Positions 9,666-19,955 are shown, counted from the first letter of the stretch. The stretch: DNA of 64,000 nt from DATCJA01 sp963814955 (GCA_963814955.1 CAWFEX010000004.1:1054001-1118000), one strand, 5' to 3'. Program-made: numbers and translations. Notes: a model not told the origin generated them from the letters alone.

Positions 9666-11000
9666 ATGCCTTTTACACAGCTACATCTACATTCTGACCT
9701 CCTGAAAGGTGTCCGCGAGCTCGGATTCATCCGACCGACGCCGATCCAGAACGAGGCGATTCCCGCCGCCCTTGCAGGCCGTGATCTCCTCGCGTCGGCA
9801 CAAACGGGCAGCGGGAAGACAGCCGCGTTCTTGTTACCCATTCTTCATCGCTTGATGAGCAAGTCACGTCGCACCACCCGTGCGTTGGTGCTGACACCGA
9901 CGCGCGAACTCGCGGCACAGATCCTGGAAGACTTCAATGCGCTTTCCGTTCACACGCCGCTCACCGGCGCGGCCATCTACGGTGGGGTCGGGATGGGGCC
10001 TCAGGAACACGCATTCCGGGCGGGTGTCGATGTCATCGTGGCGACGCCAGGTCGCCTGCTCGATCACGCGACGCGGCCGTATGCAACGCTGAGTGGCCTC
10101 GAGTATCTCGTGCTCGATGAAGCGGACCGTATGCTCGACATGGGATTCCTTCCCGCCATCAAGCGGATTCTCCGTCACATTCCCCCTCATCGTCAGACAC
10201 TGTTCTTCAGCGCTACGATGCCGGCACCTATCCGTACGCTGAGTGCACAGATGTTGAAGGATCCGGTCACGATCCACCTGCAGCGTCAGTCAGCGCCGGC
10301 GCTCGGCATTACCCAGGCAGTGTATCCGGTTCGGCAATCGCATAAGGCAGGTCTCCTCGTGGAGCTGCTGACGCGCGGCATTCTGCAGCAAGCACTCGTA
10401 TTCACTCGAACGAAGCATCGAGCCAACCGTGTCACCGAGCACCTGCTGCGTCACGGCATTATGGCCGAACGTATTCATGGCAATCGGACACAGGGCCAGC
10501 GGACGGCGGCGCTCGCTGGGTTCAAGAGTGGGAAATACCCGGTTCTGGTGGCAACGGACATCGCCTCACGGGGTATCGATGTCGAAGCGCTTAGTCACGT
10601 TGTCAACTTCGACGTTCCCGCAGTGCCCGAGGACTATATCCACCGAGTGGGGCGTACCGGTCGTGCTGAGCTGACTGGTGAAGCATTCACGTTTGTGGCG
10701 CCTGAGGAAGAGGATGACCTCCGAGCAATTGAGCGGTTGATTAGTCGAAGCCTGTTGCGCGTGACGATCCCAAACTTCGATTACATGGGTTCGGCACCAG
10801 AACTCGAGGTGCCCCGTGGTCAACGGATTGCCGCGATTCGCGCTCAACGTGCCGTTCAACAACAGCGGAGAGGAACGAAGACCGGGACTGGAAGCGACGT
10901 GTCAGGGGCCCGGCGGCGCACGGGCCGCGGCTCAAAACGAGCGACGCCGACCGCACACGCGGCATCGCGGAGGTTCAGATCACGTCGAGGTGGCCGATGA
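9666..11000 (+). CDS. rhlE: DEAD-box RNA helicase, RhlE type
   Basis: About 444 aa from ATG 9666 (MPFTQLHLHSDLLKGVRELGF), which matches RhlE starts; an in-frame TTG at 9591 would add 25 residues. Motifs in order: Q-motif TPIQNEAIP, AQTGSGKT (I), PTRELAAQ (Ia), TPGRLLDH (Ib), VLDEADRMLDMG (II), FSATMP (III), VLVATDIASRGID (V), HRVGRTGR (VI). Basic Arg/Gly-rich C-terminal tail (RRRTGRGSKRAT... RSRRGGR) for RNA binding. ATP-dependent RNA unwinding in ribosome assembly or RNA decay. Confidence 0.92.
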   Translation: MPFTQLHLHSDLLKGVRELGFIRPTPIQNEAIPAALAGRDLLASAQTGSGKTAAFLLPILHRLMSKSRRTTRALVLTPTRELAAQILEDFNALSVHTPLTGAAIYGGVGMGPQEHAFRAGVDVIVATPGRLLDHATRPYATLSGLEYLVLDEADRMLDMGFLPAIKRILRHIPPHRQTLFFSATMPAPIRTLSAQMLKDPVTIHLQRQSAPALGITQAVYPVRQSHKAGLLVELLTRGILQQALVFTRTKHRANRVTEHLLRHGIMAERIHGNRTQGQRTAALAGFKSGKYPVLVATDIASRGIDVEALSHVVNFDVPAVPEDYIHRVGRTGRAELTGEAFTFVAPEEEDDLRAIERLISRSLLRVTIPNFDYMGSAPELEVPRGQRIAAIRAQRAVQQQRRGTKTGTGSDVSGARRRTGRGSKRATPTAHAASRRFRSRRGGR

Positions 11001-11191
11001 GTCCTGCCGCGGGCACCTTGACGAAGAACGAGATGACGGTGGGAGCCACGTCACCGCGAGCGGCCATATGTGGAACTAGGTTCCGCCGAGCAAGGTGCCG
11101 CATTCCTGCCTCGCGGTTTCCGTCGATGTGCGTACAATCGCAAGGCGGCGAGGTTCAATGATCGCGCTGTCGTCGATCTGGAGCAGGAGGA

Positions 11192-11743
11192 ATGCGCCGA
11201 CGATCTCTGCACACCGAACCTGCGGGTGGTCTCGCCATCGCTCGTCATTACGTTCGCGAGCTGATTTACGGCGCCACCGATGGGATTATCACGACGTTTG
11301 CGGTCGTGGCGGGTGTTGCAGGCGGCGGGCTGTCGCTGCGTGTCGTATTGATCATCGGCGCCGCAAACCTGATTGCGGACGGCCTCTCCATGGCTGTAGG
11401 CAACTACCTATCAATCCGCTCGCATGAGAGCGTGCTCGAGGCCCAAGATCTCCCGGAGGAAGAGGCATCTCCGTTTCGTCATGCGACGGCGACGTTTCTC
11501 GCATTCGTCGTCGCTGGTACGGTGCCACTCGGTCCTTTCATCTTGCCCGTATTCCCGATGAACCGCTTCGCGTCATCAGTGGCCTTAACCCTAGCGGCAA
11601 TGTTCGCGGTCGGTGCGTCGCGCGGGCTGATCGCGAATGTGCGCTGGTGGAAGGCAGGACTGGAGATGCTCGGGCTCGGAGCAGTGGTCGCGACGCTGGC
11701 GTATGCGAGCGGCCGCATCGTGGCGGCAATGGTCGCAGGGTGA
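11192..11743 (+). CDS. VIT1/CCC1-family membrane transporter
   Basis: 183 aa. The VIT signature ELIYGATDGIITTFAVVAGVAG lies in the first helix, then NLIADGLSMAVGNYLSIRSH, a short cytoplasmic acidic segment, and three more hydrophobic helices. The family exports Fe(II)/Mn(II) from the cytoplasm. AGGAGG lies just before the ATG. Short for the family, lacking the extended metal-binding loop. Confidence 0.8.
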   Translation: MRRRSLHTEPAGGLAIARHYVRELIYGATDGIITTFAVVAGVAGGGLSLRVVLIIGAANLIADGLSMAVGNYLSIRSHESVLEAQDLPEEEASPFRHATATFLAFVVAGTVPLGPFILPVFPMNRFASSVALTLAAMFAVGASRGLIANVRWWKAGLEMLGLGAVVATLAYASGRIVAAMVAG

Positions 11744-11934
11744 TGCGGTGGCGATAATTCTGTGCGTGGGCGGAAGCCGGCATCCGCGCCGACGTGTCGG
11801 CCCTGAACGTCACCCGCTCAGATACCTCGGGAGTATGGAGCAGTGCGCGAAAAGATGGTCACGGATCGCAAAAATCGCGTACCCTATTCAGCTGGTTAGC
11901 GGTCACCGGCACTTGCGCCGGAAGGGAGCAACGA

Positions 11935-12243
11935 GTGGGAAAACTGATGTCGAAGTCAGAGCTGATTGAGAAGCTCGCGGAAACGTCCGGGGAGAACGTA
12001 AGCAAGAGGGATATCAAAGGAGTAATGGAGGCACTTGCTGCGCTTGGGCACAAGGAGCTCAAGAGAACGGGAGCGTTCTTGGTTCCGGGTTTAGTGAAGT
12101 TCGTCGTCATTAAGAAGGCGGCGACCAAGGCTCGGAAGGGCATCAATCCGTTTACGAAAGAGCCGACCATCTTCAAGGCGAAACCGGCACGTAAGATCAT
12201 CAAGGCCCGCCCCGTCAAAGCGGCTAAGGACGCGCTACTGTAG
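11935..12243 (+). CDS. HU/IHF-family DNA-binding protein
   Basis: 102 aa from GTG 11935, chosen because GAAGGGAG lies 7-9 nt upstream (an ATG follows at 11947). N-terminal HU helices (MSKSELIEKLAETSGENVSKRDIKGVMEAL) and the GAFLVPGLVKFVVIKKAATKARKGINPFTKE segment match the divergent HU branch where the arm is short. Lys-rich C-terminal tail. Nucleoid architecture. Confidence 0.8.
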   Translation: MGKLMSKSELIEKLAETSGENVSKRDIKGVMEALAALGHKELKRTGAFLVPGLVKFVVIKKAATKARKGINPFTKEPTIFKAKPARKIIKARPVKAAKDALL

Positions 12244-12828
12244 CAGTCCTCGTCGCCGCTGCGTTTCTGCCACGAGTACACATCGCGATCGCTGGTCATC
12301 CAGACGACATCCGACACACACGGATTGGCGGTCGCGATCGTCCTGGCCGGGACCACGCCAGAGACGATCAAACCTTTTCAAAAACGCCTGTGGGGCTTAC
12401 GCAACTCGAAAATTTTCGTGAAGTTGCCGATACGAAACATCTGATCGAGCAACGCGCCCGGTTCGGAAGCACCATTTGACGTCCCGTCGGGAATTCTCAA
12501 ACGTGATGTGGGCGCTGCCGGCGCCGCCGGACGACGTGTGGATAACCCCGAAGTCGAAAGGGGATTTGGAACGCCGAATCGCGCAACCTCGTCGCAGACA
12601 CCATCCCCTAGCTTGTCGAGGGAAGGAACCTGAGCGCGCGGTACGTTTGGCAAGCCACCGGTGGAGGGTCGTCGACGGTGGACCGAGTCGCGAATTCCGC
12701 GATCGCACGTCGCTGAGCTCCGCTGCAACATCTGCGACTTGGCCACGGCGGCGGACTCGACAATCCTTCGAGATTGTTGATGGATTCCAATCGGCAAGCC
12801 CGCTTGCACCGGAGCTGCCGTGTGTGTG
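12244..12828. other. Non-coding or degraded stretch
   Basis: About 585 bp between convergent genes. No intact gene. A plus-strand frame near 12290-12365 (THGLAVAIVLAGTTPETIK) faintly recalls the end of a HAD-family hydrolase and may be a scrap. A perfect dyad CGAAAATTTTCG lies near 12408. Longer open frames here are Arg/Ser-rich shadows. Confidence 0.4.
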
Positions 12829-14239
12829 CTACGGGCCTGATAGGCGCTCCTGACGCAGCCGCAGAATGTCGTCACTGGCATCGAATCGTGAATCGACAAG
12901 CGGCCGAGGAACGAGACCGAAGCCCACCAGTGCGATGACGAGTGCCACGAACGTCCACGCCTCACGTGGCCTCAACCCAAGCCGCAGGCTCGGATGTACC
13001 TGCATTTCCGAGCGGCCGCAGAACAGTGAGAAGTACATACGGAGCACAGCCAGGCCGGTCAGCGCCGACGCAACGACGACCGCGAAGCCCATGACCGGGA
13101 ATACGTCGACGGCGCCGTCGACCAACAGTTCCTGACCGACGAAGCCGAGCGTGCCCGGAAAGCCGGTGCACGCGAGCCCCATGGTGAGAAAGCTGATCGC
13201 GAGTACCGGCATGCGCTCGTATCCGCCGTGGTACGTGGTCAGATCCAGCCGCCCGCGTCGTGCTTCGAGGACGAGGACGCAGCGGGCGAGTCCCGCAAAC
13301 CCAAGGCCTGCCGACAACCACACTAACAGGCCACCTGCCAACGCCGTCACGCTCGTGCAGTCAAGGCCGGCCATCACCAACGCAGACTGACTCATGAAGA
13401 GGTACCCGCAGGCCCGACGCGCGCTCCGCTGGACGAGCGCGAGCGCCGCACCGTACACGGCTGTTCCGAGCGCCAGGAGGGCGATGAGGCGCAGCATCTC
13501 AGGCGAGGCCCGTGGGACGATGAGCGCCACGGTCATGTACGCGCCCACCTGCGGGGCGTTGAACAGGATTGCGGGGCCCAGTCGTCCGTGATCGAACACC
13601 TCCGGCACCCACGCGTGAAACGGCACAATCCCTTTCCGCACCAGTGCAGCGACCACGATCAACCACATCGCGGTCGTTTCGAAGGCGGTGTTCTGCACAC
13701 CCGGACTGACGAGCAGCGCGACGCCGATCGCGAAGAGCAGCGTCGAGACGCCGAGATACACCGCAACGACGCGGCGCTGATGCCGATGCGCCGAGATCCG
13801 CGAGCGCGGACAGGAAGGTCCATACGGAGGCGACCGATAAGAGCAGGAGCACGACGGCGCTCTCTGTGAGAAAGGATGCCAGGGTGATGAGCGTCGCGAG
13901 CGACGTCCGTCGCAAGCCGCGGCGATCGAGCGATGCCCGCGGCGTCACCGCGACGGTCAGCAGCCACAGGGCTGCCGCGAACGGCAGGAGGGCGGCCGAG
14001 AGCGTATCGATGCGAATGATGTCTTCTCCGCCGGGAATCGAGGTCAGCGCAGAGGTGCCGATCGAGAAGTTGCGCAAGGACGGCGATGCGGGGATAACGA
14101 GCGCTGCGAGCAGCATGGCAATCGCCGACGCGACCGCGAGCCGTCGCAGCCGTTCGACATCGACGGGCAGCAGGGAAGCGCCGATGACGAACGCGGGCAG
14201 CGCGACCAGCGCGGCCAGCCACAGCCGCGGATCACTCAT
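12829..14239 (-). CDS. Second NDH/Mrp-like membrane subunit of the Dab operon (frameshifted)
   Basis: About 470 codons, 1411 nt (one extra base). N-terminal part (MSDPRLWLAALVALPAFVIGASLL) and C-terminal part (VYLGVSTLLFAIGVALL onward) are in different frames, shifting near 13785-13800. The C-terminal part has the proton-pumping antiporter core: LVRKGIVPFHAWVPEVFDHG with the key Lys and His, GPAILFNAPQVGAYM, and ACTGFPGTLGFVGQE. NuoL/M/N-family membrane protein. It starts 8 nt inside the end of dabB. Canonical Dab systems have only DabA and DabB, so a third subunit is unusual. The break looks like a sequencing indel, both halves being well conserved. Confidence 0.7.
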
Positions 14240-15593
14240 CCCGGTCGTCTCCCTCGATAACGGCGGGTAGTCGGGAGGGCAGCATCACGTCGCATAGCCA
14301 CTGGTCGAGACGTGTGAACAGGCGTGCCAACCGAGTGAACGGCTCGACGACTGCCCGATCGAGGATGCTGTCAAGGAAGCCCCGTTCGAGTGCGATCAGG
14401 AACAATCGCAAACGCGCACGTCTCGATCGCAGCACGCCGAGGTGGTCGCCGCCTGGTGAGGAAGGACCGCCGATGGCCTCTTCGAGGCTATGGAGATCGT
14501 GGAGGACGTTCGGCGCGCTCAGAAACTGCAGCAGCCGGAAGCACGCGTGTCCTGCCAGATGGACGAACGCGACCGTGTACCAACCGATGGCGATTTCGAC
14601 GACGATGAGGCCGACCTGTGTGAGGGAGGCGTAGGCGAGCGACGATTTCACGTCGCTTTGCACGCGCGTCGTGGTTCCCGCGAATAGGGCCGTGGCCGCG
14701 CCGAGGCCGCCGGCCAGGAGCCGTGCCGCAGGCGCCTGCTCGAGCAGCGGCGCCGCGCGCAGCAGCAGAAAGCATCCCGCATGAATCGAGAGCGATCCGT
14801 AGTAGACGGCGCTCGAAGGCGTGGGGCCCTCCATAGCTCGCGGCAGCCAGCTCGAGAACGGCAGCAGCGCGCTCTTGCACGCGACCGCGACGATGAGCAG
14901 GATGGCGATCACGGTCGCGTTCGTCGCCGTCAGCCCGGCACCCGACACCGCATCGCCGCCAAAGAGGAGCGAGAGGCTATCGGTCCCGGCGACATGCCGC
15001 AGCAGTACCGCGGCCGACAGCATGGCTGCGTCGCTGATCCGGTAGATCGAGACCACGCGAAAGGCATTCGATACCGCGGCGGGACGCTCCTGAAAAAACG
15101 CCACGAGGAGCGCCGAGCTGAGACCGACGATCTCCCACCCGATGAAGAGCACCGCTACATTCCCGGCAAGCGCCACCAGCAGCATTCCTGTTACGAACAT
15201 CGCCAGCAGCACGAAGTAGCGGTTGTAGCCCGGCTCCCGGTGCAGGTATCGATTCGAAAAGGCCGACACGACACCGGCGATGAGGGTCGAGAGCACCGCG
15301 AAGGCGAGCGAAAGCCGATCGACGAGGAACTCGATCGCGATGCCGCCCTCGTACGTCGTCGACCACGCGCCGTACGAAAGCAGTTGCGCACCGGTTGCTG
15401 TCGTTACGTGTACGACGAAGGCCAGAATCAGCGCGGCACACGCGATCGCCATCGAACTTCCCGCGAGCACACCAGTCCACCGTTCCGCCAGCTGGCGGTT
15501 GAACATTGACGCGCCGCCAAGGAACAGGAGCAGGAGCGCCGGAGATCCGACGCCGACGAGCACCAGGACTGTAAGAGGCAGGCTCGGCATCAT
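14232..15593 (-). CDS. dabB: DabB: NuoL-like subunit of the inorganic-carbon transporter
   Basis: 453 aa. Start MMPSLPLTVLVLVG with the first ATG at 15593 overlapping the DabA stop (ATGA). NDH-1 family proton-conducting helices: FIGWEIVGLSSALLVAFF with the conserved Glu, then KSALLPFSSWLPRAMEGPTPSSAVYYGSLSIHAGCF with Lys and the TPSSA/H motif. Partner of DabA in energy-coupled CO2/bicarbonate uptake. Shorter than NuoL, as expected for DabB. In the raw frame it is joined to DabA only because of a frameshift upstream. Confidence 0.85.
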   Translation of the reverse strand: MMPSLPLTVLVLVGVGSPALLLLFLGGASMFNRQLAERWTGVLAGSSMAIACAALILAFVVHVTTATGAQLLSYGAWSTTYEGGIAIEFLVDRLSLAFAVLSTLIAGVVSAFSNRYLHREPGYNRYFVLLAMFVTGMLLVALAGNVAVLFIGWEIVGLSSALLVAFFQERPAAVSNAFRVVSIYRISDAAMLSAAVLLRHVAGTDSLSLLFGGDAVSGAGLTATNATVIAILLIVAVACKSALLPFSSWLPRAMEGPTPSSAVYYGSLSIHAGCFLLLRAAPLLEQAPAARLLAGGLGAATALFAGTTTRVQSDVKSSLAYASLTQVGLIVVEIAIGWYTVAFVHLAGHACFRLLQFLSAPNVLHDLHSLEEAIGGPSSPGGDHLGVLRSRRARLRLFLIALERGFLDSILDRAVVEPFTRLARLFTRLDQWLCDVMLPSRLPAVIEGDDRDE

Positions 15594-18563
15594 GCCGGGC
15601 GTTGCGAGGCGACGGACGACTCCGGGACGATCGCTACCGGGGGAAGGAAGCCGCGCTTGCCTTGATACCACGCGGCGGACTCGCCGGCGATGGTCGGCAG
15701 GGCCTGTTCGGGAACATATGCCGCAAAGCCGGTCGCGCGGAGCTCCCACAGCGTGCCGGAGTCCGGCATCGAGGCACGCGAGCCAGATCCAGCGGTTACG
15801 CACGAGCTTGTCGATGTTCGGGTTGGCCTCGACGACACGCAACAGGCGATCGCGACTACCCTCCACCACTATCGCGAGCCGCGTCGGCTCGTGGATCTCG
15901 ACCATCTGCCACGGAAGGCCCGTGCGCAAGTCGCTCTGCGCCCCATCCATGACACCCAGCAGCGACGTGACGTTGTGCGGCAGCTTCGTGCCGCAGCCAT
16001 ATCCGGTCGGGTCGACGTAGCTGAAGTAGTACTCGAGGCTGATGCCGGCGACGACCGGCACGACGGCCGCCATGATGCGCGAGAGGAGCGCGCCATCGTC
16101 GTCGTGCACCGGATCGTAGGAGATCAGAAAAGCACGGCGATCGAGGAACAATCCGCGCGTGCGCGTCCGCCGCCCGACGACGCAGAACGCGTTGGTCGCA
16201 TGGCCGTATTCGGGCCGCGGCTGCGCTAAATCGCCAGCCCGTCCTTCCACGTGCGCAAGCGCCGCCGCCGGCGGATACCAATGTGGAACGCCGTCGAAGC
16301 GGCGGCACCGCTCGTGGGCCTCGCGACGCCTCGTTGCCTCAATTGCCTCCACGGCTCGTTCGAACAGCGGCCGGCATGATGGGGGGATGAGGTCGTCGTC
16401 GAAGAACGTCACCTCGTTGTTGCACGTATTGCGCTGGGCGCCGATGAACCACGTGCCCGCATCGATGGCCAGGCCTTCGGCGGCCAGCAGTCTGCGCACG
16501 CGCGGGTCGTTGGCCATCTGCGCGAACGCGCGGGCGTTCGGCCCGCCGCGTCCACCGCCGCAGGCTCCGCAGTCATGAGCTGACTCGTGGGGATTGTTGA
16601 GGCTGATCGATCCGTGTCCGATCACGAGCACCAGGGGGGAAAGGCGGGAGCGAAGGCCGGTGTCCTCAATGACGCGCCGGACGATATCTGCCATCTCCCG
16701 TTCGGTGAACCCGGAATGCTTCCCGATCGGCGGCGCCTCGTTCTGCCGGTCCAGCTGCAGGCGGGTTCGTCCGGCGGTGAAGGTCGTCTGGTGGATCCGA
16801 CGCCACCGTGACGAGAGCCAGGGAAACACGACGCGCAGGACCAGCGGAACGAGCGCCAGCCAGCCGAACGCCGTCACGAGCACGGCGCCACGCATCGGCA
16901 GCCGGCTTCCCAGATGCACGTTGTAGCCAAGGAAGCCGGCGGCCCGCCGGTGCAGACGCCGGGTGTGCCGCATCAGGCCATGCCCGTCCGTTTCGATTTC
17001 CGCGACGTAGTGGTCGGGACGAATCACCACAGGGCAGAGCGGCCGCGGATGCGCGTCGGTCACGCCCTCGTGATACATCGCCACATTGAAGAAACCGGCG
17101 GTGCTGAGCGTCTCGCAGGCTGGCTCGACCTCCTCCAGGTGCCGACGAAACGATTCTTCCCGCTCGTCGATGCAGAAGATGGCCTGGAACGCCGGTGGGC
17201 CCGGTGGTGCGTGCGGTGTGTGATGCATGAGCGCGTCGTACAGGCGATGACGAATCGCGCGCTCGAAGGCCTGGTGCAGGATGCGGCGCCGGCGGACGCC
17301 ATCGAGCTGTCGCAGCTCGGATTCGAGATCGCTCACGTGCAGCGGGGTCCACTGCTCGACGATCGACGGATCGAGGCCGCACAGCTGCGCGATGTGAAAG
17401 AGCGTCCACGCGCGTTCGGTGGCTGTCGGGGGCGATGGGACTGGAAGCTGTTTGCCCAGCCACCCACGTAAGCCTTCCAGCGGGCCTCGGACGGCGAGCT
17501 GGTGCGCAGCCTCGTCGAGCGCTGCCCGTTCGAACAGGAGGCGAACAGCGAGGTAGCCGCGCAGCGTGACCGTGAGATCCCGTGCCGGCACGCGGTCGGG
17601 CCGCTCTTCGATCTGCCGAACGATACCGGCCCAGCCTCGCAATGCCAGCAGTTCGGCGCGCAGGTAATCGGCGCACTCGTCATCGGTCACACCGAGCTGA
17701 GCGAGGGAATGGGCGATCGAGTCGATCGCGCTTCGCTGGGCGGCGTGATCCTCGGCGACGATCCGAGGGAGCGTTCGAGCCCAGCGGCCGCACTGCGCCG
17801 CCAGCCGCGAGCGGTATATCTCCAGGAAGCACCCGTGAATCCCGCGGTCCCGTTCGGGCATGGCCCAGTGCGCGAGGCCCTGATCGAGATATCCAGCCAG
17901 GAATCGAATGAGCGGCGGATGAATCCAGGCATCGATGTCGAGTCGGTGCACGGCGAGCAGCCAGTCCCGATGGCGAACCGGGGTGTCCACAGCGGGCGCC
18001 GGGGGCGCCTCGGCGCCTCGTACTGCGTGGAGGCACGCGCGCCATAACCGATGCACCGCCTGCCGTTCGTCCTCCACGCGATCGCTGGCCTCGCGCAGCA
18101 CCAGCAAGGCCGAACGGGCGCCGGCCGGCACGTCCGTGCGGAAGCGAGACAATGCGTCTGTTTCTTCGAGGATCCACGAGAGCTCCCGCCCTATTGCTTC
18201 GGGAATGCCGTGCAACGCGATCGCCCGCCACAGGTCGAGGCGCGATCCGACATCCGCGATTCTCTCTTCGGCGCTGGTGCCCAGCTGTTCGAGGAGGACC
18301 GTCTCGACGTCCCGTGGCCGAATGCGGCCGGACGCCAGCTTGTCGCGGTATCGGGACTCCGCCAGGTACGGCTCGCGCCCCAGGTGCATCGCCGCATGTT
18401 CGACCGCCTCTTCGAACGGCAGGTGCTCGAAGGCGTGCAGCGTGTTGTGGTGGATGAAAATGCTGATGGGTCCCTGGGCCGGTAGCAGGTGTGCCAGGCG
18501 GTCGATCACCCGCGCGAGGGGGTGATCCACCGCGCACGCGTCGCGCGCGATATCGTCGTGCAT
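15590..18563 (-). CDS. dabA: DabA (DUF2309): carbonic-anhydrase-like subunit of the inorganic-carbon transporter (frameshift near the end)
   Basis: About 991 codons from ATG 18563 (MHDDIARDACAV); 2974 nt, one base too many. Zinc-site motifs are intact: AIFCIDEREES (Cys about 464, Asp about 466), VIGHGSISLNNPH (His about 650) and HDCGACGGGRGGPN (Cys about 668). Near 15767 an extra base moves the expected tail (PDSGTLWELRATGFAAYVPE ... ASQRPA, stop at 15590) into another frame. The other frame reads through into DabB, producing a false fusion of about 1450 residues. DabA/DabB accumulate bicarbonate using membrane potential; here it may serve anaplerotic carboxylation. Confidence 0.87.
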
Positions 18564-18585
18564 CGGTCTTGATGCCAATATAGCA

Positions 18586-18597
18586 ATATTATAATAT
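18586..18597. promoter_or_regulatory. AT-rich dyad between dabA and the ArsR gene
   Basis: Perfect 12-bp palindrome ATATTATAATAT in a short, strongly AT-rich spacer between divergent dabA and arsR-like genes, in a genome of about 63% GC. AT-rich dyads are typical of BigR-type ArsR operators; likely autoregulatory site also covering the dab promoter. Confidence 0.6.
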
Positions 18598-18600
18598 AGC

Positions 18601-18990
18601 GTGTCCGCGATGCTTCACAAACGCGCTCGGTCGGTCGGCCAACCGATGGCGGTTGCCGGTGAACTCCAGACGTTCAAGGCGCAGTTCTTTCGGGCGTTGG
18701 CACATCCGACGAGGATCAGGATGCTGGAGATCCTCGTGCAGGGCGGACGCACGGTGCAGGAACTCCAGGAGGAGCTCGCGCTGGACCAGCCCATCGTCTC
18801 GCAGCAGTTGGCCGTGCTTCGGAACCAGGACATCGTTGCGGCACAGAAGGAAGGATTGTCGGTGCGATATACGCTGCGTGATCCGCTCGTCGGCGCGCTG
18901 CTCGATGTCGCGCGGCGGATCTTCGACAATCGTCTCGGCAACTCACAGGGGTTGCTGCGTCAGCTGCGGCGCGAGCGTCGTCGAGGATGA
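18601..18990 (+). CDS. ArsR-family winged-helix regulator
   Basis: 129 aa from GTG 18601 (ATG 18610 or 18646 possible). ArsR fold: FFRALAHPTRIRMLEILVQGGRTVQELQ then recognition-helix region LDQPIVSQQLAVLRNQDIVAAQKEG and wing SVRYTLRD. No metal-binding ELCVCDL Cys box, so it probably senses something other than thiophilic metals. Divergent from dabAB with the operator-like dyad directly before the start, so it likely controls inorganic-carbon uptake. Confidence 0.85.
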   Translation: MSAMLHKRARSVGQPMAVAGELQTFKAQFFRALAHPTRIRMLEILVQGGRTVQELQEELALDQPIVSQQLAVLRNQDIVAAQKEGLSVRYTLRDPLVGALLDVARRIFDNRLGNSQGLLRQLRRERRRG

Positions 18991-19451
18991 GGTCGACTAC
19001 CGACTGGTCGCTTCCAGAGGATCCGCGACAACGGCGGCGGATCAGCAATCGGTTGATTGCGCTGGCCGTTGCTATACCAATCGTTCAGCCCGCTGCTCTC
19101 GCTTCGATACTTAATGCGCGCCCAGCGGTGCCGCTGTTACTCGGCTCGCGAGTAGTTACGCTCCCAGTACGGGCAGTTGCGACACTCTTCATTGGTCACG
19201 AAGCGTCGAACGCCTGTTGTTTTCACGCAGACCCACAAGAGCCTCGGCGACGTTGGAGTCCACTCGTGTAGGGGCCGGCAGGTCGCCTGGCTCCATCTGC
19301 ACGTCCAGGTCTCGTGAACCGTACTCAGTTGGATCGCCATATGTCACCTCGGTCGGCACGAGCGGTGCCGTCATCGTTCAGGAGACGCGAGAGGCCCGTT
19401 CGTCGTGGCGTGCGAGTGACGATTCTGCGGCCGCCGCCACGACTAGGCGAG
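18991..19451. other. Intergenic region with a possible broken small gene
   Basis: Mostly featureless. On the minus strand, 19374-19137 reads as a small acidic protein (MTAPLVPTEVTYGDPTEYG ... VGLRENN) whose end, GVRRFVTNEECRNCPYWERN, is in a neighbouring frame. Together they would form a CxxC-containing protein of about 75 residues with one frameshift near 19210. Not recognised. Confidence 0.3.
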
Positions 19452-19772
19452 TCACGCGTTGCGCGCCGTCGAGAGCGGCACGGTGACGGTCAGCACTCCG
19501 TCGTGAAAGTCGCGCGTGATCTCGGTCGCGCGCACACCGGATGGGAGTGGCATCGAGCGAGTAAACCTGTAGATTCGCTTCACACCCTCCAGTTTCCGCT
19601 CGCCCTTGATCCTCAGCACCCCTTCTTCCGCCGCGACCGACACCTCCTCCGGGTTCACGTCACCAAGCGCCACTTGCAGCGTCAACCGGCCTGGCCGTTC
19701 TGACACTTCGAGCCCGGGAACCAGTGGGAAGTCGTCGGCGAAGACGTCGCGTTTGAGAGTATTGGCAGTCAT
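19452..19772 (-). CDS. Small heat-shock protein, Hsp20/alpha-crystallin family
   Basis: 106 aa from ATG 19772. Alpha-crystallin domain with LVPGLEVSERPGRLTLQVALG, VLRIKGERKLEGVKRIYRFTRSMPLP and the terminal strand GVLTVTVPL (IxI-like V-x-V). ATP-independent holdase. Short N-terminal arm for the family. Preceded by a near-consensus sigma-54 promoter. Confidence 0.88.
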   Translation of the reverse strand: MTANTLKRDVFADDFPLVPGLEVSERPGRLTLQVALGDVNPEEVSVAAEEGVLRIKGERKLEGVKRIYRFTRSMPLPSGVRATEITRDFHDGVLTVTVPLSTARNA

Positions 19773-19795
19773 GCCGCACCTTCCGCACGTATCAA

Positions 19796-19811
19796 AGCAA
19801 CGGCCGTGCCG
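19796..19811 (-). promoter_or_regulatory. Sigma-54 promoter of hsp20
   Basis: Minus strand CGGCACGGCCGTTGCT: GG-N10-GC with GGCACG and TTGCT both matching consensus. Predicted start of transcription near 19785, 13 nt before the ATG. The nearest dyad-like element is CGGAAGTTTTCCAC at 19921-19934. Confidence 0.8.
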
Positions 19812-19849
19812 GACGGCAACTCGAAACGGAGAGATGGACGGCGGTCCTT

Positions 19850-19920
19850 GGAGGCGACGCCCGTACGGAGACGCATCCGTGATGAACGGGTGCGGCAGAC
19901 GCAACCCGCGGCCGAACCCC
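19850..19920 (-). pseudogene. Scrap of a dihydroorotate-dehydrogenase-like N-terminus
   Basis: Minus strand GLRLPHPFITDASPYGRRLQ closely matches GFRLPHPFMAGASPFGHRLD at the start of the intact gene ending at 26936. Only about 24 codons remain, in the hsp20 upstream region, with no continuation: a remnant of a lost paralogue. Confidence 0.55.
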
Positions 19921-19939
19921 CGGAAGTTTTCCACTTGAG

Positions 19940-19955
19940 TGCGAGATATTCCGCA
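19940..19955. promoter_or_regulatory. GCGnAAnnTTnCGC-type dyad
   Basis: TGCGAGATATTCCGCA, centred about 108 bp before the predicted transcription start of the gene at 20094. Candidate binding site of the sigma-54 activator. Confidence 0.6.

Noticed and set aside
12378..12965. 195-codon minus-strand frame
   Set aside because: Low-complexity Arg/Ser/Pro sequence without homology signals; overlaps the end of the NDH-like gene.
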